Shown: positions 18,940 to 30,255, counted from the stretch's first letter. The stretch: 64,000 nt of DNA from Portunus trituberculatus (GCF_017591435.1 NC_059286.1:8357682-8421681), one strand, 5' to 3'. Notes: a model not told the origin generated them from the sequence alone. Program-made: numbers and translations.

Positions 18940-19383
18940 CTAAAGAAATAAAAAATCAGTAAAATAATCAACAGCCTCAGCACAAGTAGAAAAGTCAGCC
19001 AGCGGACGAATAAAAGAGCTAAGGTCTGTGAATCGACGCCAATCTGCCTTGTCTAAAACCCAGCGTGGTGGCCGGGACTGTGGCTCAGATTTCACAGATT
19101 GCAATAAAATCGGAAAGTGGTCACTACCGTGTAAATCCGGTAGGACTCGCCAATTAAAATCAAGGAAAGAATTAGATGTACAAAGAGAAAGATCGATAGC
19201 TGTAAAAGTCCCAGTAGGAGTGTGGAAATGTGTAACATCCCCAGAATTTAAAATCTCCAATCCCTCATCCTCAATAAAAGAACCGATTAAAACCCCACGA
19301 GGATTACTAGCACCTTCATCCCACAATGGGTGACGGCCGTTAAAATCTCCCAACAAAAGAAAAGGCGGAGTCAGCTGACGCAC
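18940..19383 (-). pseudogene. I/Nimb-like APE endonuclease, C-terminal half
   Basis: LLLGDFNGRHPLWD (GDFN block), TAIDLSLCTS (D block) and HGSDHFPILL (catalytic SDH) mark an AP-type endonuclease that nicks the target for reverse transcription. The N-terminal half (LQWNCRGLRASWGELRALLS, then VALQET with the catalytic Glu) is at about 19740-19600 in another frame. Confidence 0.85.
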
Positions 19384-19737
19384 CAGGCCGTCAAGCTCAC
19401 CCCTGGAGACAGGAAGCCGAGGAGGAGATATAAACTGCAGATGGTGTACAGTCGTCCCATAAAGACCTTAACAGCAACCACCTGAAGGGAGAGTTAAGTT
19501 GTACCGGGATAACAGGTATATCCTGACGGACTAGAATAGCTGTGCCACCGTGGTGGCCCTGGTCAGGAAAGGAGTGTTAAAAAGCACGATAGCCAGGAGG
19601 ACTAGAATAAGTACTATCACCTATCATAGTCTCTTGTAGAGCTACACAGGCTGGAGAGAACTCCGACAGCAAAGCTCGGAGTTCCCCCCACGAGGCGCGA
19701 AGGCCTCTACAGTTCCATTGTAGAAGCTTGAAGACGA

Positions 19738-20256
19738 CTATTTGGGTGCAGTGGACGAGCGAGCCTTTTGAGGCTGCCCGTGACTGACCTGACTAGAAAT
19801 AATCAAACGACGAGAAGACACCGGGAATTGAGGTGTGCCGGGTCGTTGGACCTCAGCCTTTCGGCTTATCGGTGGGTGATGCGAACTATCATCACTTTTA
19901 CTGGTCCTCGGAGGACGAGGATCAGGCAGGACTGCACTTTCCGATACAGTTGGTCCACGAGGGACGGCTATGACAATATCATCGGACGTCTCCATGCTCA
20001 GACCGTCCTCATCATAAGAAGCCCGATCTGAGACGGAGGGCGTCACAGAAGGCTGGACAGAAACTACTGGAGCTACCCTAGCAGAGCGGTCCCTGGAGGA
20101 CTCACGATTATAAGCACCGGGAGAAAACTTAGACTGCTTATGCTGAGCTAAATCTAACGACTCCGCAGAGCCGCGGTGCCGCTTAGTTAGACCCTTGAAA
20201 GGCTTAGGAGATACAGGTGGCAAATGGACATCTACTACATGGGTGACTTTGTTCAA
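19738..20256 (-). pseudogene. I/Nimb-like ORF1 C-terminal disordered region
   Basis: 172 codons, Ser/Pro/Arg-rich (SSRDRSARVAPVVSV, PDPRPPRTSKSDDSSHHPP), ending just before the ORF2 start. No domain recognised; low-complexity C-terminal tail of a gag-like protein. It overlaps the end of the zinc-knuckle frame, so a frameshift near 20255 separates them. Confidence 0.65.
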
Positions 20257-21026
20257 GTCCGTATTTTCTCGTCACTTCTAAGAGATGACTCAACCGAGTC
20301 ATCAGCCAAAATGGCAAACCTGTTAGCCAGATAAACAGTACCACCCGCCCCAACAGAGCGAGAGGTAGCAGGAGGAGTTGTCTTCGGACCGGCAGACTCA
20401 GCCGAAGAGCGAGCGGCCAATGAAGCATAGGATGTCGCACCAGTACCATCCTTCTGGCGGTACAGGAGTTCACGGCGGGCGCTACCGAGGCTGATAAACT
20501 GACTATTGGCAAGCTGTAGAATGTCCTGCTCCAGGCGATACCTGGGGCATTGCCTGGAACGTACCTGGTGAGCATCACGACAATGAAAACAATAAGCTGC
20601 ACCATTGCAATGCTCCTCTGAATGCGAGTCGAGTGCAGAGCAATTACCACATCGGGAAGCTTCCTTACACGAGCTTTTCCCGTGACCGTACCCATAGCAT
20701 GAGAAGCACTGAAGAGGGCGAGAAACAAAGCGCCTCACCCTAAGGTTGATAGGACCGATATTAACACGGTCAGGAAGGGTGGACCCAAAAAAAGTGAGAA
20801 GGACCATGTTGGAGGAGTTCCTCATCTTAGTCACCTTTTGTACTGAGCTAGGGCACATTGCTAGTATTTCCTCTTCTGGGAATTCATAGAGGTCTTGGCT
20901 ATAAACACAACCTTTGCTATAGTTAAAGGTGGGATGAGCCTTAACAGTCTCAAACATGCTGTCAGAAGGGCATGGGAGATGTTGCAACATCCTAGCTTGC
21001 GTAAGATCTTTTGCTCGCACAAGCAC
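20253..21026 (-). pseudogene. I/Nimb-like ORF1 gag-like protein with three zinc knuckles
   Basis: 257 codons. Three Cys/His knuckles in a row: CFSCYGYGHGKSSC, CGNCSALDSHSEEHC and CFHCRDAHQVRSRQC. Upstream is a beta-rich region (NMVLLTFFGSTLPDRV, VRRFVSRPLQ) like the RRM-type fold preceding knuckles in these ORF1s. It binds element RNA in the family. An N-terminal piece with another RRM-like half (VVRIRLVYDKDFPSNRCYVT) is at 21044-21457, and the probable start MGKHKKHSGS is near 21635. Confidence 0.8.
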
Positions 21027-22817
21027 CCCCTTCCCATACTTTTTCAGATTCCCCTCAGGAATCGTGCCGATTTCTTTGGACAGGTACCGGGAGGCATGGA
21101 TGAAATTCCACGCCCATTTCTATAGTACGCCACAAACCAACGTGGAGGTGGGATCTGGCGGACTGCTGGAACTGAATTCTCTAAATAGTTTTCAAAAACA
21201 TTTGGGATGTAATCCATGTCACTGTCTGAAATATTACGTGACTGGAGAAATTCAGTTTTAAAGCCATGGCCGGCGAGGGGCAGAGATGCTACATGTTCAT
21301 AAGCTAAACGAGCTTCATCACATGACATAAACGTTACATAGCAGCGGTTAGAAGGAAAGTCCTTATCATAAACCAGTCGAATGCGAACAACCGTACCATA
21401 CGCCTTGAGAAGTGAGTGCAAGGCATGATAGGAAAATGATGGATTAACATTTACCATTACAAGAGAGTCATATGCAGCAGAAATGCATCCCTCAAAAGAA
21501 CTTCCAGAACAGGAGACTGCTGTGGGAGGCCCCTTGTGGAGGGGAATCCTCCTCCTTACTCAGACCTGAAGATGACGTCTCGTGGGCCAGGTCAGCCACC
21601 TCACGAGAACCTGAATGTTTTTTGTGTTTTCCCATAAAAAAACAGCTACACAAAAAATTGGCTCCAGGGGCAAGAGAAACCACCTACTGGGACTACAATG
21701 GGAGGAAGCGCTGGCTGCCGTGGACGGGTGGTACCTCGTCCCCATGCGGACCAGTCATTTAAAAAAAAAGGCCCCACATGATACGAATGTTTGTTCACGA
21801 CAGAGCTGAGTTACCCCTCCCAAAGCATCCCAGCCTGGACACCCAACCATCCAGCACAGGACAGCCCCTATTGGGCGATCCCTCCAGCGGGTGGCTCCGC
21901 TGGTCTACTGGTAGCCTACGTAGGAACCATTTAGTATGGCCCCTCACTGGCGACCGTACTAGCATGGGTAGCCCTCTCCCCCTCGAAAGGGCAGAGCAGG
22001 GGCCTAAGCCCCTCTAGCCTAGCTCGCCAGGTCACAGGCATAAGAATAATTAGTAAATAGGTGACGAATGACACGAAGTGATGTGTGTTGGGGCTGATTT
22101 GGCATAGTGGCGAGCCGGGGATTTACCACAGCGTCCACACCCAAAGTAGTCCATGAGCCAAAACCCAAAATTAGGGGTTCGGGTACCAAAAAGGTGAACA
22201 GATCCAACATGGATTTTCTGTTAGACTGACATCTGAAGTGTCCGAAATCACTTGATGGACTTCTCAGACTGGTAGCTTAATGCCTGTATGGAGGCCATCT
22301 TTAAGAATGGTTGACGTTTTGGGGGAAAAAATCAAGACATCATTAAAAGGACTGTGACTACTTACAGAAATGTTACAGAAAGGTCTAACATAGTTCATTG
22401 GATTTGTAATGAAATTCCACGTATTTTCATGTACAATTTTCTATATTATACTTTGTAATTAGATCAGAAATAACACAAATGAAAGTAAAAATTAGGCATT
22501 TTCTACATTTTTCAGCATAGACTTAGCAAAGTTTTTCATAACTCCTTTTTAAAGCAACACTGGACAAAGTTTCACCTTTGGGCATCTGCTTCACATCCTA
22601 AGCTATCTGTATAATAGCTTGTTTGTGTTATTAATGCATTCTCCGAATTCCAGAAATCGTATTAACGAGATAGCGTATTTTCGGCAAATATTCAAGCTTA
22701 GTAACAAGCCAATATACACTTCATATAAAACGCATATTTTCTATCTATCTATCTATGTATCTATTAATATGCCTGTGATGTAATTGAAACTGTCTTTATT
22801 TCAGATTGCTAAGATCC

Positions 22818-23490
22818 AACATGGCGGAGCAATCAATGAAGAGAAAAGACCTAACCCTGATATTGGTACTGCGCAATATGTGGGAAGGACTCACCTTTGG
22901 ATAAGCTTATACTGCCAAAGGACAGTGACTCCTGGCAAACACTTTATCAAGCAGCACTGACAAGAAACGTCAACTCTATCATCAAACTGTACGTGGACGA
23001 CAAGACGATTCCAAACATACTGTATCACCGAGAATGTCGGTCTGACTTCACGCACAAGAAACATCTGGCAAAATATCAGAAGTCTGTGGAGGTGTCTGTT
23101 GAGCCTCAGTCGGAAACAAGACACTCCCAACGCCGTGTCCCTGCTCAAACCTCAACAGTATATGACCCAATCTGTATATTCTGCCAACGGGTATCCAAGT
23201 ATGTCAAGGGTACCAAAACCAGGGAGCCTCTAACCCAAGCTGTAGACCTAAGAGCCGACCAAAGGATTCGAGATGTCGCAACCCATCAATGTGATGATAG
23301 GATACTCTCTGTTGTGTCGAGAGATATCGTGGCTGCTGAGGCCCATTATCACGTGACCTGTTACAAGCTGTACACCCGTGGGCCACATTCTTCACCTGAA
23401 TCGACAGAAAAACCAAAGATCTTTATTCTGAGGAAGAGAAAACAGCGCTTGATTTCCTCTTCCATTACATCCGAACTGACATCTTTTTAA
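22818..23490 (+). pseudogene. Academ-like protein, N-terminal zinc-motif region
   Basis: ATG at 22821 begins MAEQSMKRKDLTL; a frameshift near 22860 leads into CAICGKDSPLDKLILPKDS. Two similar Cys/His modules follow: C--C(G/Q)(K/R) with a later YHRECRSDFTHKKH, then CIFCQR with HYHVTCYKLYTR, so the region looks like duplicated C2HC-type DNA- or protein-binding fingers. The frame ends at TTTTTAA (23486-23490), where a one-base shift continues as FLNPRIVPLADITKLVTFLV. Zinc ligation is inferred from spacing. Confidence 0.65.
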
Positions 23491-24088
23491 ATCCGCGAAT
23501 AGTTCCTCTAGCTGACATCACGAAACTTGTAACCTTTCTAGTTGAGAAGGGCTGCATCCAAAAGACTCCACAAAAAAGCACCTCCGCAGAAGATTAGAAC
23601 TGGAATTTGGGGAATCTTTGCATTTTTTCACTCTATGCAACAGGGTGTATGTCAGGCCACAAAACCTTTCCATAGACTCAATTGCAACAGATTTCCTGAT
23701 TCTTCAAAATAAATTTGAAGCATACATGAAAAGCAAAGATACTGAACATCTGCTCATGAAGGTAGCTCTGCTCCTGAGAGAAGATATCAAATGTTCTACC
23801 AATGAGCAATCTTGGCCACCACAACCGGATGAGCTGACAAATGCTTACGTCAAAATTCCTGAAAATCTCAAGATATTCTTAAATGTACTTCTTGGTGGTG
23901 ACCAGGTGAATGTATCGGATCGAACCACTAGAATCTCATGGTCTTTGGGTATGGACATAATCAATGCTGTCACGAATGCTGTAGTTGTGACACCAAAGCA
24001 TCTACTTTTACCATGGGCAATCAAGACACTAACCGGTAACACTGAACTCATAAGGCAGAAAAGAATAGAGACCAACTTGGGTCTGTAA
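23490..24088 (+). pseudogene. Academ-like protein, middle region
   Basis: Two frames: 23484-23590 (VPLADITKLVTFLVEKGCIQ) and, after another shift, 23600-24088 (ELEFGESLHFFTLCNRVYVR, then LLREDIKCSTNEQSWPPQPD and WSLGMDIINAVTNAV). No catalytic motif recognised. The tail TLTGNTELIRQKRIETNLGL meets the next frame abruptly. Relatives I know in other animals are much longer here, so a large internal deletion near 24060-24090 is likely. Confidence 0.6.
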
Positions 24089-25044
24089 TGCTCATTGTCA
24101 CATCTGGTGAAAAGAGTTTCAAGATCACAAAGGCAGAAGTTACAGAGGTGCAGGAACTTGCATCTTCGCATGAGGAGGCTGATACACGGTTGATGATTCA
24201 TACTAGGCATGCCGCACAAACTTATCCAGAGGTGATCGTCATTTCAGAGGATACAGATGTTTTTGTTATTCTCCTTGGGGTGCACTCAGAGATGGGAAGT
24301 CATTCGAAGTTTATATTACGGAGAGGCAAGGGCAATAAGATCCGACTCATCGATGTCACCAGGCTTGCTGCAGTGCTTGGTAAGGATGTGTGCAGGTCCC
24401 TAATCGGACTCCATGCTTGGACTGGCTGTGACACAGTTAGTTCCTTTGCTGGACAGGGGAAAGTCAAAGCGCTTGCCTTGGTACAAAAGGAAAACAAATT
24501 TAAGGTGGCTTTTGGAGACCTCGGCCGGGAGTGGCGCGTGACAGAAGAACTGTTCGATATAATTCAAGAGTTTACGTGCAGGCTTTACTGCCGCAACACC
24601 AGTGTCTCAAAGGTTAATGCACTGAGGTATGACATATTTCAGGCAAAAAAGGGTGACGTGGTTTCTGGCCAGTTACCACCATGTGAAGATGCACTTCGAC
24701 AGCACACCTATCGAGCTAATTATCAATCCGCGATATGGAGAAGATGTCTAAAAAATCAGCCTTCTGTACCAAGCCCAACAGATGGTCATGGATGGAACAT
24801 GACTGATGGCGACATAGCAATTACGTGGTACACCGGAGCTGCAGCACCAAATGCTATTCTCGCTTTACTGGTCTGCAAGTGTTCCCGCTCCTGTGGCAGT
24901 GACTGTCCATGTGTTCTAAATGGCCTACAGTGCACACCTGCTTGCAAGCTACAGAACTGCAGTAATTTGCAAGATGATGATGATGATGACCAGGAGGAGC
25001 AAAATCAGGATTTGAACGACAGTGAAACTGAAGATGAGGACTAA
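24088..25044 (+). CDS. Academ-like XPG/FEN1-type nuclease half with Cys8 zinc cluster
   Basis: 318 codons, the only intact frame of the element. SSHEEADTRLMIHTRHAAQ and VIVISEDTDVFVILLGV carry the paired acidic motifs of XPG/FEN1 (PIN) nucleases (E-AD--, then -EDxD-); CRSLIGLHAWTGCDTVSSFA resembles the later ILLG-DY---I-GIG block. The C-terminus is C-x-C-x3-C-x3-C-x-C-x6-C-x3-C-x4-C, eight cysteines, then an Asp/Glu tail. The first nuclease half (N-terminal acidic residues) is not visible, so this copy is probably inactive. The ATG is simply the first in frame. Transposase role inferred. Confidence 0.7.
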   Translation: MLIVTSGEKSFKITKAEVTEVQELASSHEEADTRLMIHTRHAAQTYPEVIVISEDTDVFVILLGVHSEMGSHSKFILRRGKGNKIRLIDVTRLAAVLGKDVCRSLIGLHAWTGCDTVSSFAGQGKVKALALVQKENKFKVAFGDLGREWRVTEELFDIIQEFTCRLYCRNTSVSKVNALRYDIFQAKKGDVVSGQLPPCEDALRQHTYRANYQSAIWRRCLKNQPSVPSPTDGHGWNMTDGDIAITWYTGAAAPNAILALLVCKCSRSCGSDCPCVLNGLQCTPACKLQNCSNLQDDDDDDQEEQNQDLNDSETEDED

Positions 25045-25829
25045 AACTTAAAAGACCAAAAGAAGCACAGGTTCCCAAGACACTTACAGCGGAGGACTAT
25101 ACCTGGTGTCGCCGTGAGCTACTGCTAACTTATACATGATTGATAGATGATCTTGATTTCAAAGCAAAGCAAATGTATCCACATTTTGTTGTCACTTTTA
25201 TTTTATGTTTTAATTTTGATTTTTCAGCAAGTTATCTGGACGTTTGACTGCGAGCTACTCATAACTTGTATTTATTGCTCAAATGATAGGTTTCATTTTT
25301 GCTATTTGTAATATACTGATAATGCTATTAGAACTCAAGTAAAGTATTGTAAATATAGCCTGGAATGTGCTACAGATGCCCAAAGGTGAAAAATTGTCTA
25401 ATGTTGCTTTAAAAAGGAGTTATGAAAAACTTTGCTAAGTCTATGTTGAAAAAATGTAGAAAATGCCTAATTTTTTACGTTCATTTTTGTTTTTCTGATC
25501 TAATTACAAAGTATAATATAGAAAATTGTACATGAAAATACGTGGAATTTCATTACAAATCCAATGAACTATGTTAGACCTTTCTGTAACATTTCTGTAA
25601 GTAGTCACAGTCCTTTTAATGATGTCTCGATTTTTTCCCCCAAAACGTCAACCATTCTTAAAGATGGCCTCCATACAGGCATTAAGCTACCAGTCTGAGA
25701 AGTCCATCAAGTGATTTCGGACACTTCAGATGTCAGTCTAACAGAAAATCCATGTTGGATCTGTTCACCTTTTTGGTACCCGTTTCCGACCTGGCTCATG
25801 GACTAAAGTGACAGAGCGTGGTTTGACTT

Positions 25830-26008
25830 AAAGGCGTTGTGTCGTCTCTCCCAATTTCTCTCACTACTCTCCACGAATGCTAACTCTATACATGACTTTG
25901 ACTTTATTCTTTATTTATTTTATTTTACTTATTTATTTATTTTTTTATTTATTTATTTATTTTTTTTTTTTGCTACGTGTGTTATTGGCATGTTAATCCA
26001 GTTACACT

Positions 26009-26060
<52 letters not shown>
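25830..26060. repeat. AT-rich and (CT)n/(GT)n low-complexity tract
   Basis: TTTATTTA-type repeats (25910-25970), (CT)n at 26010-26042 and (GT)n at 26043-26060 leading straight into SINE-A copy 1. Confidence 0.85.
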
Positions 26061-26346
26061 TTTCACTGTTTGATCTGCTGCAGTCTCTGACGAGACAGCC
26101 AGACGTTACCCTACGGAACGAGCTCAGAGCTCATTGTTTTCGATCTTCGGATAGGCCTGAGACCAGGCACACACCACACAACGGGACAACAAGGTCACAA
26201 CTCCTCGATTTACATCCCGTACCCACTCACTGCTAGGTGAACAGGGGCTACACGTGAAAGGAGACACACCCAAATATCTCCACCCGGCCGGGGAATCGAA
26301 CCCCGGTTTGTGAAGCCAGCGCTCTAACCACTGAGCTACCGGGCGT
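26061..26346 (-). mobile_element. SINE-A copy 1 (tRNA-Val-derived)
   Basis: On the minus strand: tRNA head GGTAGCTCAGTGGTTAGAGC (A box) and GGGGTTCGATTCCCCGG (B box), then body GTGTAGCCCCTGTTCACCTA and CAGCAGATCAAACAGTG, then (AC)n. This copy has lost ~11 bp after the anticodon loop. (GT)n flanks both sides. Confidence 0.85.
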
Positions 26347-26357
26347 GACCGGGCGCG

Positions 26358-26433
26358 TGTGTGTGTGTGTGAAAGGCTATTCCCTCACGGAGACTGTTTT
26401 GAAAGAACTGATAAAAACTCAGAAAGTTAATGA

Positions 26434-26492
<59 letters not shown>

Positions 26493-26634
26493 GTACACAT
26501 AAACCGGATTTGACTTTGATAAAATAAAATTGAGCTAAACACGTGTCACTAGATCTTTCTACCCCCCTCACCCCCAGAAACCCCTCATCCCCCATCACAT
26601 ATCGCCGCTCCCTGATATCTTATTATCTGCATTT

Positions 26635-26686
<52 letters not shown>

Positions 26687-26700
26687 GATTTTGCATACCA
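26358..26700. repeat. Microsatellite cluster (GT)n, (AGC)n/(AGT)n, (CT)n
   Basis: (GT)n 26358-26371; AGC then AGT triplets 26434-26487; (CT)n 26638-26684. No gene. Confidence 0.85.
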
Positions 26701-26773
26701 TCCTTGTTGAAATACACAAAAAAAATTCCACCAATACCTGTTAATCTACCTTGGTTTAGTAATGAGAACATAA

Positions 26774-26997
26774 CTAACCCTTTCTACACTAGGGCACCGG
26801 GAGGCCTTATTATCATGAGATTTGTGTACGATTAGACCATTTTATTTACGTCAGGAAGGGTATCTGGAAGTCTGAAGATTAATGGCCAGTCTTCGCCATT
26901 TCAATCCCCCACATGAGTTTCTGAAGCTGTAAAAATTAAAACACCAAATAGTACACAGAATGAATATGGAAACGAGTCATGGTACTAATGGGGTCAA
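26774..26997 (-). mobile_element. PB-MITE copy 3
   Basis: CTAACCCTTTCTACACTAGG at the left and CATGGTACTAATGGGGTCAA at the right, with decayed TTAA flanks. Interior words GATTAGACCATTTTATTTAC and AATGGCCAGTCTTCGCC match the family. Confidence 0.7.
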
Positions 26998-27168
26998 GTG
27001 ACTACAGAACTCAACCTTCATATTATAAAAACTAAACGCACAAAAGAAGTGAATAAATGGCTTCTTTTCAATGATTGGGCAAGAATGTGGATCCTGTTAT
27101 GTTCTTGCACCCTTCATGTTGCTTCACTTGTTTTTTGTTTTTGTTTTTTATTATCATTATTACCTTTT

Positions 27169-27206
<38 letters not shown>

Positions 27207-27432
27207 GTGGCCAGAGATAATTAGCCGGGTTCCCAAGTGTATTTTTCATGTTAACGTAGAAATTGTGCATCTGTCAGTACAACCTGAGCAAAAACACTAA
27301 ACCTCTTTAAAAATTATGGAGACTGTGTGTGTGGAGAGGGGAAGCGTGTGTCGGAGGAGGAAGGAAGAAAAGAGGAAGGTGTTTGAGAAGGCCGATGGGC
27401 AGTGAAAGAGACATACTCGTAATGGGCGTGGC

Positions 27433-27498
<66 letters not shown>

Positions 27499-27916
27499 GG
27501 CAGCGTCCCGTATCATCTGATTTCCCGTCTCTTATCCTTCAGCGGGAGGAGGAGGAGGGGAAGGGGAGGGTGTTGTCTGCAGGATGGACGTTGGAAGTTT
27601 TGAAAGGGGGTAGGAAAAGGGGATGGGGAGAGGGGGGTGAAAAGAAGAGGATACTGTTCAGTAGAAACCAATTAGTCATTTCTGGCTGTGACTTTGGTGT
27701 GTCCAGTCAGTCAGTCAGCCGTTCAATCAGTCTGTCGGTCAGTTGGTCAGTAAGTCATATACATTACTTTTGTATGTTGGTCGGTCTGTAAGTCATAAAA
27801 TATTTCTAATATGTCTTTGTGAATAAGTAAGTAAGTCATTGTCAGTTTCAGTCAGTCAGTCAGTCAGTCAAATTTGTCTTATATTTCTTCTTTTAAGTAA
27901 TCATATAATATTATTT

Positions 27917-27982
<66 letters not shown>

Positions 27983-28194
27983 GATAAAGAGAGAGAGTTG
28001 ATTAGAGGAGTTGATTCTAAAAAAAAATGCTTTCATTGGATAAAACTTGGTGAATCCATCCAGAGAAATACATACAGTACACAAAAGTCTTCCTCTAACA
28101 GAATGAGCTCATGCTAAGTGAAAAGTCATGATACAAGGAGTTTTGTGGCCCCTTCTTTTCATCCGAACCCCTCGCCAGCCCCTTTATGCAGTCC
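26998..28194. other. Intergenic sequence with simple repeats
   Basis: (CT)n 27172-27204; (GA)n 27435-27497; tetranucleotide GTCA repeats 27700-27870 (GTCAGTCAGTCAGTCAGCC); (GA)n 27919-27978. Nothing gene-like seen. Confidence 0.6.
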
Positions 28195-28480
28195 AGTGTT
28201 AAAATATTGACACAAAAATACAAAATGACCAGTGATAGTTTAACAGGCTTTAGTGGAAGTTATTAGGGTTTTCAAGGATGTTTTTCATGGTTCCAATGAT
28301 AGTTTGAGAGTCCCTAGTGAAAGTTATTGGTGTCTTCAGGTTGTTTTTCAAGGTTGTAGTGATGGTTTAACAGGCTCTAAAGTAAGTTATTGGGATCTTG
28401 AAGGATGTTTTTCATGGTTCTATTGACGGCTTAAAAGCCTGTAGTGGAAGTTATTTGGGTTTTTGTGATCCCAGGGATGG
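28195..28480. repeat. ~72-bp minisatellite
   Basis: Four units of the form GTTTAACAGGCTTTAGTGGA + AGTTATTAGGGTTTTCAAGG + ATGTTTTTCATGGTTC. Decayed single units of the same word set occur near 11.65 kb and 12.72 kb. Confidence 0.7.
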
Positions 28481-28615
28481 TTTAGCAGTTAATCAGTCTC
28501 TAGAACAGGGTGCTTCTTCAGAGTGTGGGGCACGACACAAAACTTGGTAATAAACTCTCGTTCAGTGAGTCAATACATCATAAACAGATAGAATATGAAC
28601 AATAAATAAAAATAG

Positions 28616-28918
28616 TGAGTGTGTGTAATTCACTATTTGATCTGCTGCAGTCTCTGACGAGACAGCCAGACGTTACCCTACGGAACGAGCTCAGAGCTCA
28701 TTATTTCCGATCTTCGGATAGGCCTGAGACCAGGCACACACCACACACCGGGACAACAAGGTCACAACTCCTCGATTTACATGATTTACATCCCGTACCT
28801 ACTCACTGCTAGGTGAACAGGGGCTACACGTGAAAGGAGACACACCCAAATATCTCCACCCAGCCGGGGAATCGAACCCCGGTCCTCTGGCTTGAAGCCA
28901 GTGCTCTAACCACTGAGC

Positions 28919-28922
<4 letters not shown>
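28616..28922 (-). mobile_element. SINE-A copy 2
   Basis: Full body with tRNA head in minus orientation. The anticodon loop is shortened (GGCTTCAAGCC instead of GGCTTCACAAGCC) and a CGATTTACATGATTTACATC internal duplication is present. The head abuts (GT)n at 28921-28990. Confidence 0.85.

Positions 28923-28990
<68 letters not shown>
28921..28990. repeat. (GT)n abutting SINE-A copy 2
   Basis: Seventy bases of GT directly next to the 5' end of the SINE, followed by AAAT-type repeats to 29085. Confidence 0.9.
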
Positions 28991-28992
<2 letters not shown>

Positions 28993-29236
28993 ACTTGTAT
29001 TGGGTCGTGAAGGAAGTTTATATAAATGTATTGAAAAATAAATAAATAAATAAGTAAATAAATAAAAAATAAATAAATAAAAATCAAACGCTGAACCAAA
29101 ATACTTTGTGGTCGTACGGTCTTTCTTGTGACATTATGAAATTTTATCCTTTAATCACACCTATCATTATCTGTCTCTATCCCACATACTGTATATCTAT
29201 TTCTCCTTCATAGTTCCTTCCATTAACTGCTTCTCT

Positions 29237-29449
29237 TTAACTCCTTCAGTACTAGGACACCTTTTTACCTTTAATCTTGTGTACAATTAGACCATTGTGT
29301 TTACATTAGGAAGGGTCTATGGAGGTTGAAAGATTACTGGCCAGTCTTCACTATTTTAATCCCCACACAAGTTATGGAAGCTGTTTAAAATCGTCAAATA
29401 CAGTAAGCAGAATGAATACTGAAATGCATCATGGTACTGAAGGGATTAA
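29237..29449 (-). mobile_element. PB-MITE copy 4
   Basis: TTAACTCCTTCAGTACTAGG at the left, CATGGTACTGAAGGGATTAA at the right; TTAA on both sides. Confidence 0.75.
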
Positions 29450-29642
29450 AGAAAATCAAATACAATAATAACTGAGGAGGAGAGGCAATCTGAATGCGTG
29501 GCAAAGATCATTCTGTGGTACGAAACACTGGAACAAATTTACAAGTCTTTCATTACAAATTTTCCCTTCTAACATTTGAATCACTGCGACTTACAACTAG
29601 ATACTCTGTGGTCATACATTTTCCCTTAAGCAGTATCAAATC

Positions 29643-29856
29643 TTAACCCCTTCAGTACCATGATGTATTTCCATATTAATTCTGTTTAATACTTGGGAAT
29701 TTTATACAGCTTCAGAAACTTACGTGGGGAATTAATATAGTGAAGACTGTGGCCATTAATTTTTTGATTTTCATAGACCCTTCCTAATATCCATAAAATG
29801 ATCTAATTGTACACAAAACTCAAGGTAAAAATGTGTCCCAGTACTGAAGGAGCTAA
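29643..29856 (+). mobile_element. PB-MITE copy 5
   Basis: TTAACCCCTTCAGTACCATG at the left, CCCAGTACTGAAGGAGCTAA at the right. Same interior as the other plus copies. Confidence 0.75.
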
Positions 29857-29977
29857 AATACTGAAGACTGTGGCCATTGATCTCCTGACTGCCATAGACC
29901 CTTCTTAATGTGAATAAAATTGTCTACTCATACACAAATCTCAAGGTAAAAATGTGTCGCAGTATTGAAGGTGTTAA
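29857..29977 (+). mobile_element. PB-MITE partial copy, tandem to copy 5
   Basis: The right half only (ATACTGAAGACTGTGGCCAT to GTGTCGCAGTATTGAAGGTG-TTAA), directly following copy 5. A tandem end-duplication or two adjacent insertions sharing a TTAA. Confidence 0.65.
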
Positions 29978-30131
29978 GCACATTGGAAAAAAGGAGTTTT
30001 CTTTCACCAGACTTACTATTTTATATCACCTACAGTATTGCTATTTCATAATCACATTTCTTTGTATCTTATGACTGATGAAAGAATAACAATTAATGCA
30101 TTGACTGATAACCTAACTAAATAAATCAAAT

Positions 30132-30133
<2 letters not shown>

Positions 30134-30220
<87 letters not shown>

Positions 30221-30255
30221 CAATGTTGAAATCCCCCTCTTATCTTTTCTCCTTC

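Larger units (their letters stand above)
15830..22010 (-). mobile_element. I/Nimb-like non-LTR retrotransposon, near full length, degraded
   Basis: Two-ORF element on the minus strand. ORF1 (about 21635 to 19738) has an RRM-like region and three CCHC knuckles; ORF2 (about 19760 to 16037) has APE endonuclease, RT with YVDD, and RNase H. The GGCGCCGC repeat pair at about 15852-15885 and AT-rich DNA to 16030 are probably 3' UTR; 21690-22010 is probably 5' UTR. Frameshifts split both ORFs. The clade is inferred from the domain set (gag knuckles + APE + RT + RNase H) and motif style. Exact ends and target duplication not resolved. Confidence 0.8.
22126..25822 (+). mobile_element. Academ-like DNA transposon with ~450-bp inverted repeats
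   Basis: Left arm about 22146-22598 and right arm about 25362-25808 are inverted copies (shared TAGTCCATGAGCC, GGTACCAAAAAGGTGAACAG, CATCTGAAGTGTCCGAAATC, ACTCCTTTTTAAAGCAACA), so the ends are 3.7 kb apart. The interior encodes a broken protein with N-terminal C2HC-type zinc motifs, a XPG/FEN1-like nuclease half and a Cys8 cluster. The outermost bases (CCACAGCG / CCACGCTC) match only partly, and I could not define a target duplication. Assignment to Academ rests on XPG nuclease plus Cys8 finger, which are features reported for that superfamily. Confidence 0.75.

Noticed and set aside
20204..20728. 174-codon minus-strand frame overlapping the zinc-knuckle ORF
   Set aside because: It lies in a shifted frame of the I/Nimb ORF1 and lacks the knuckles; a shadow frame.
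21472..22017. Plus-strand open frames at 21472-21762 and 21778-22017
   Set aside because: They run antisense through the ORF1 start and 5' UTR of the minus-strand retroelement and have no recognisable content.
22126..25822. Virus-like or LTR element
   Set aside because: No LTRs, polymerase, integrase or capsid motifs; the repeats are inverted, not direct.
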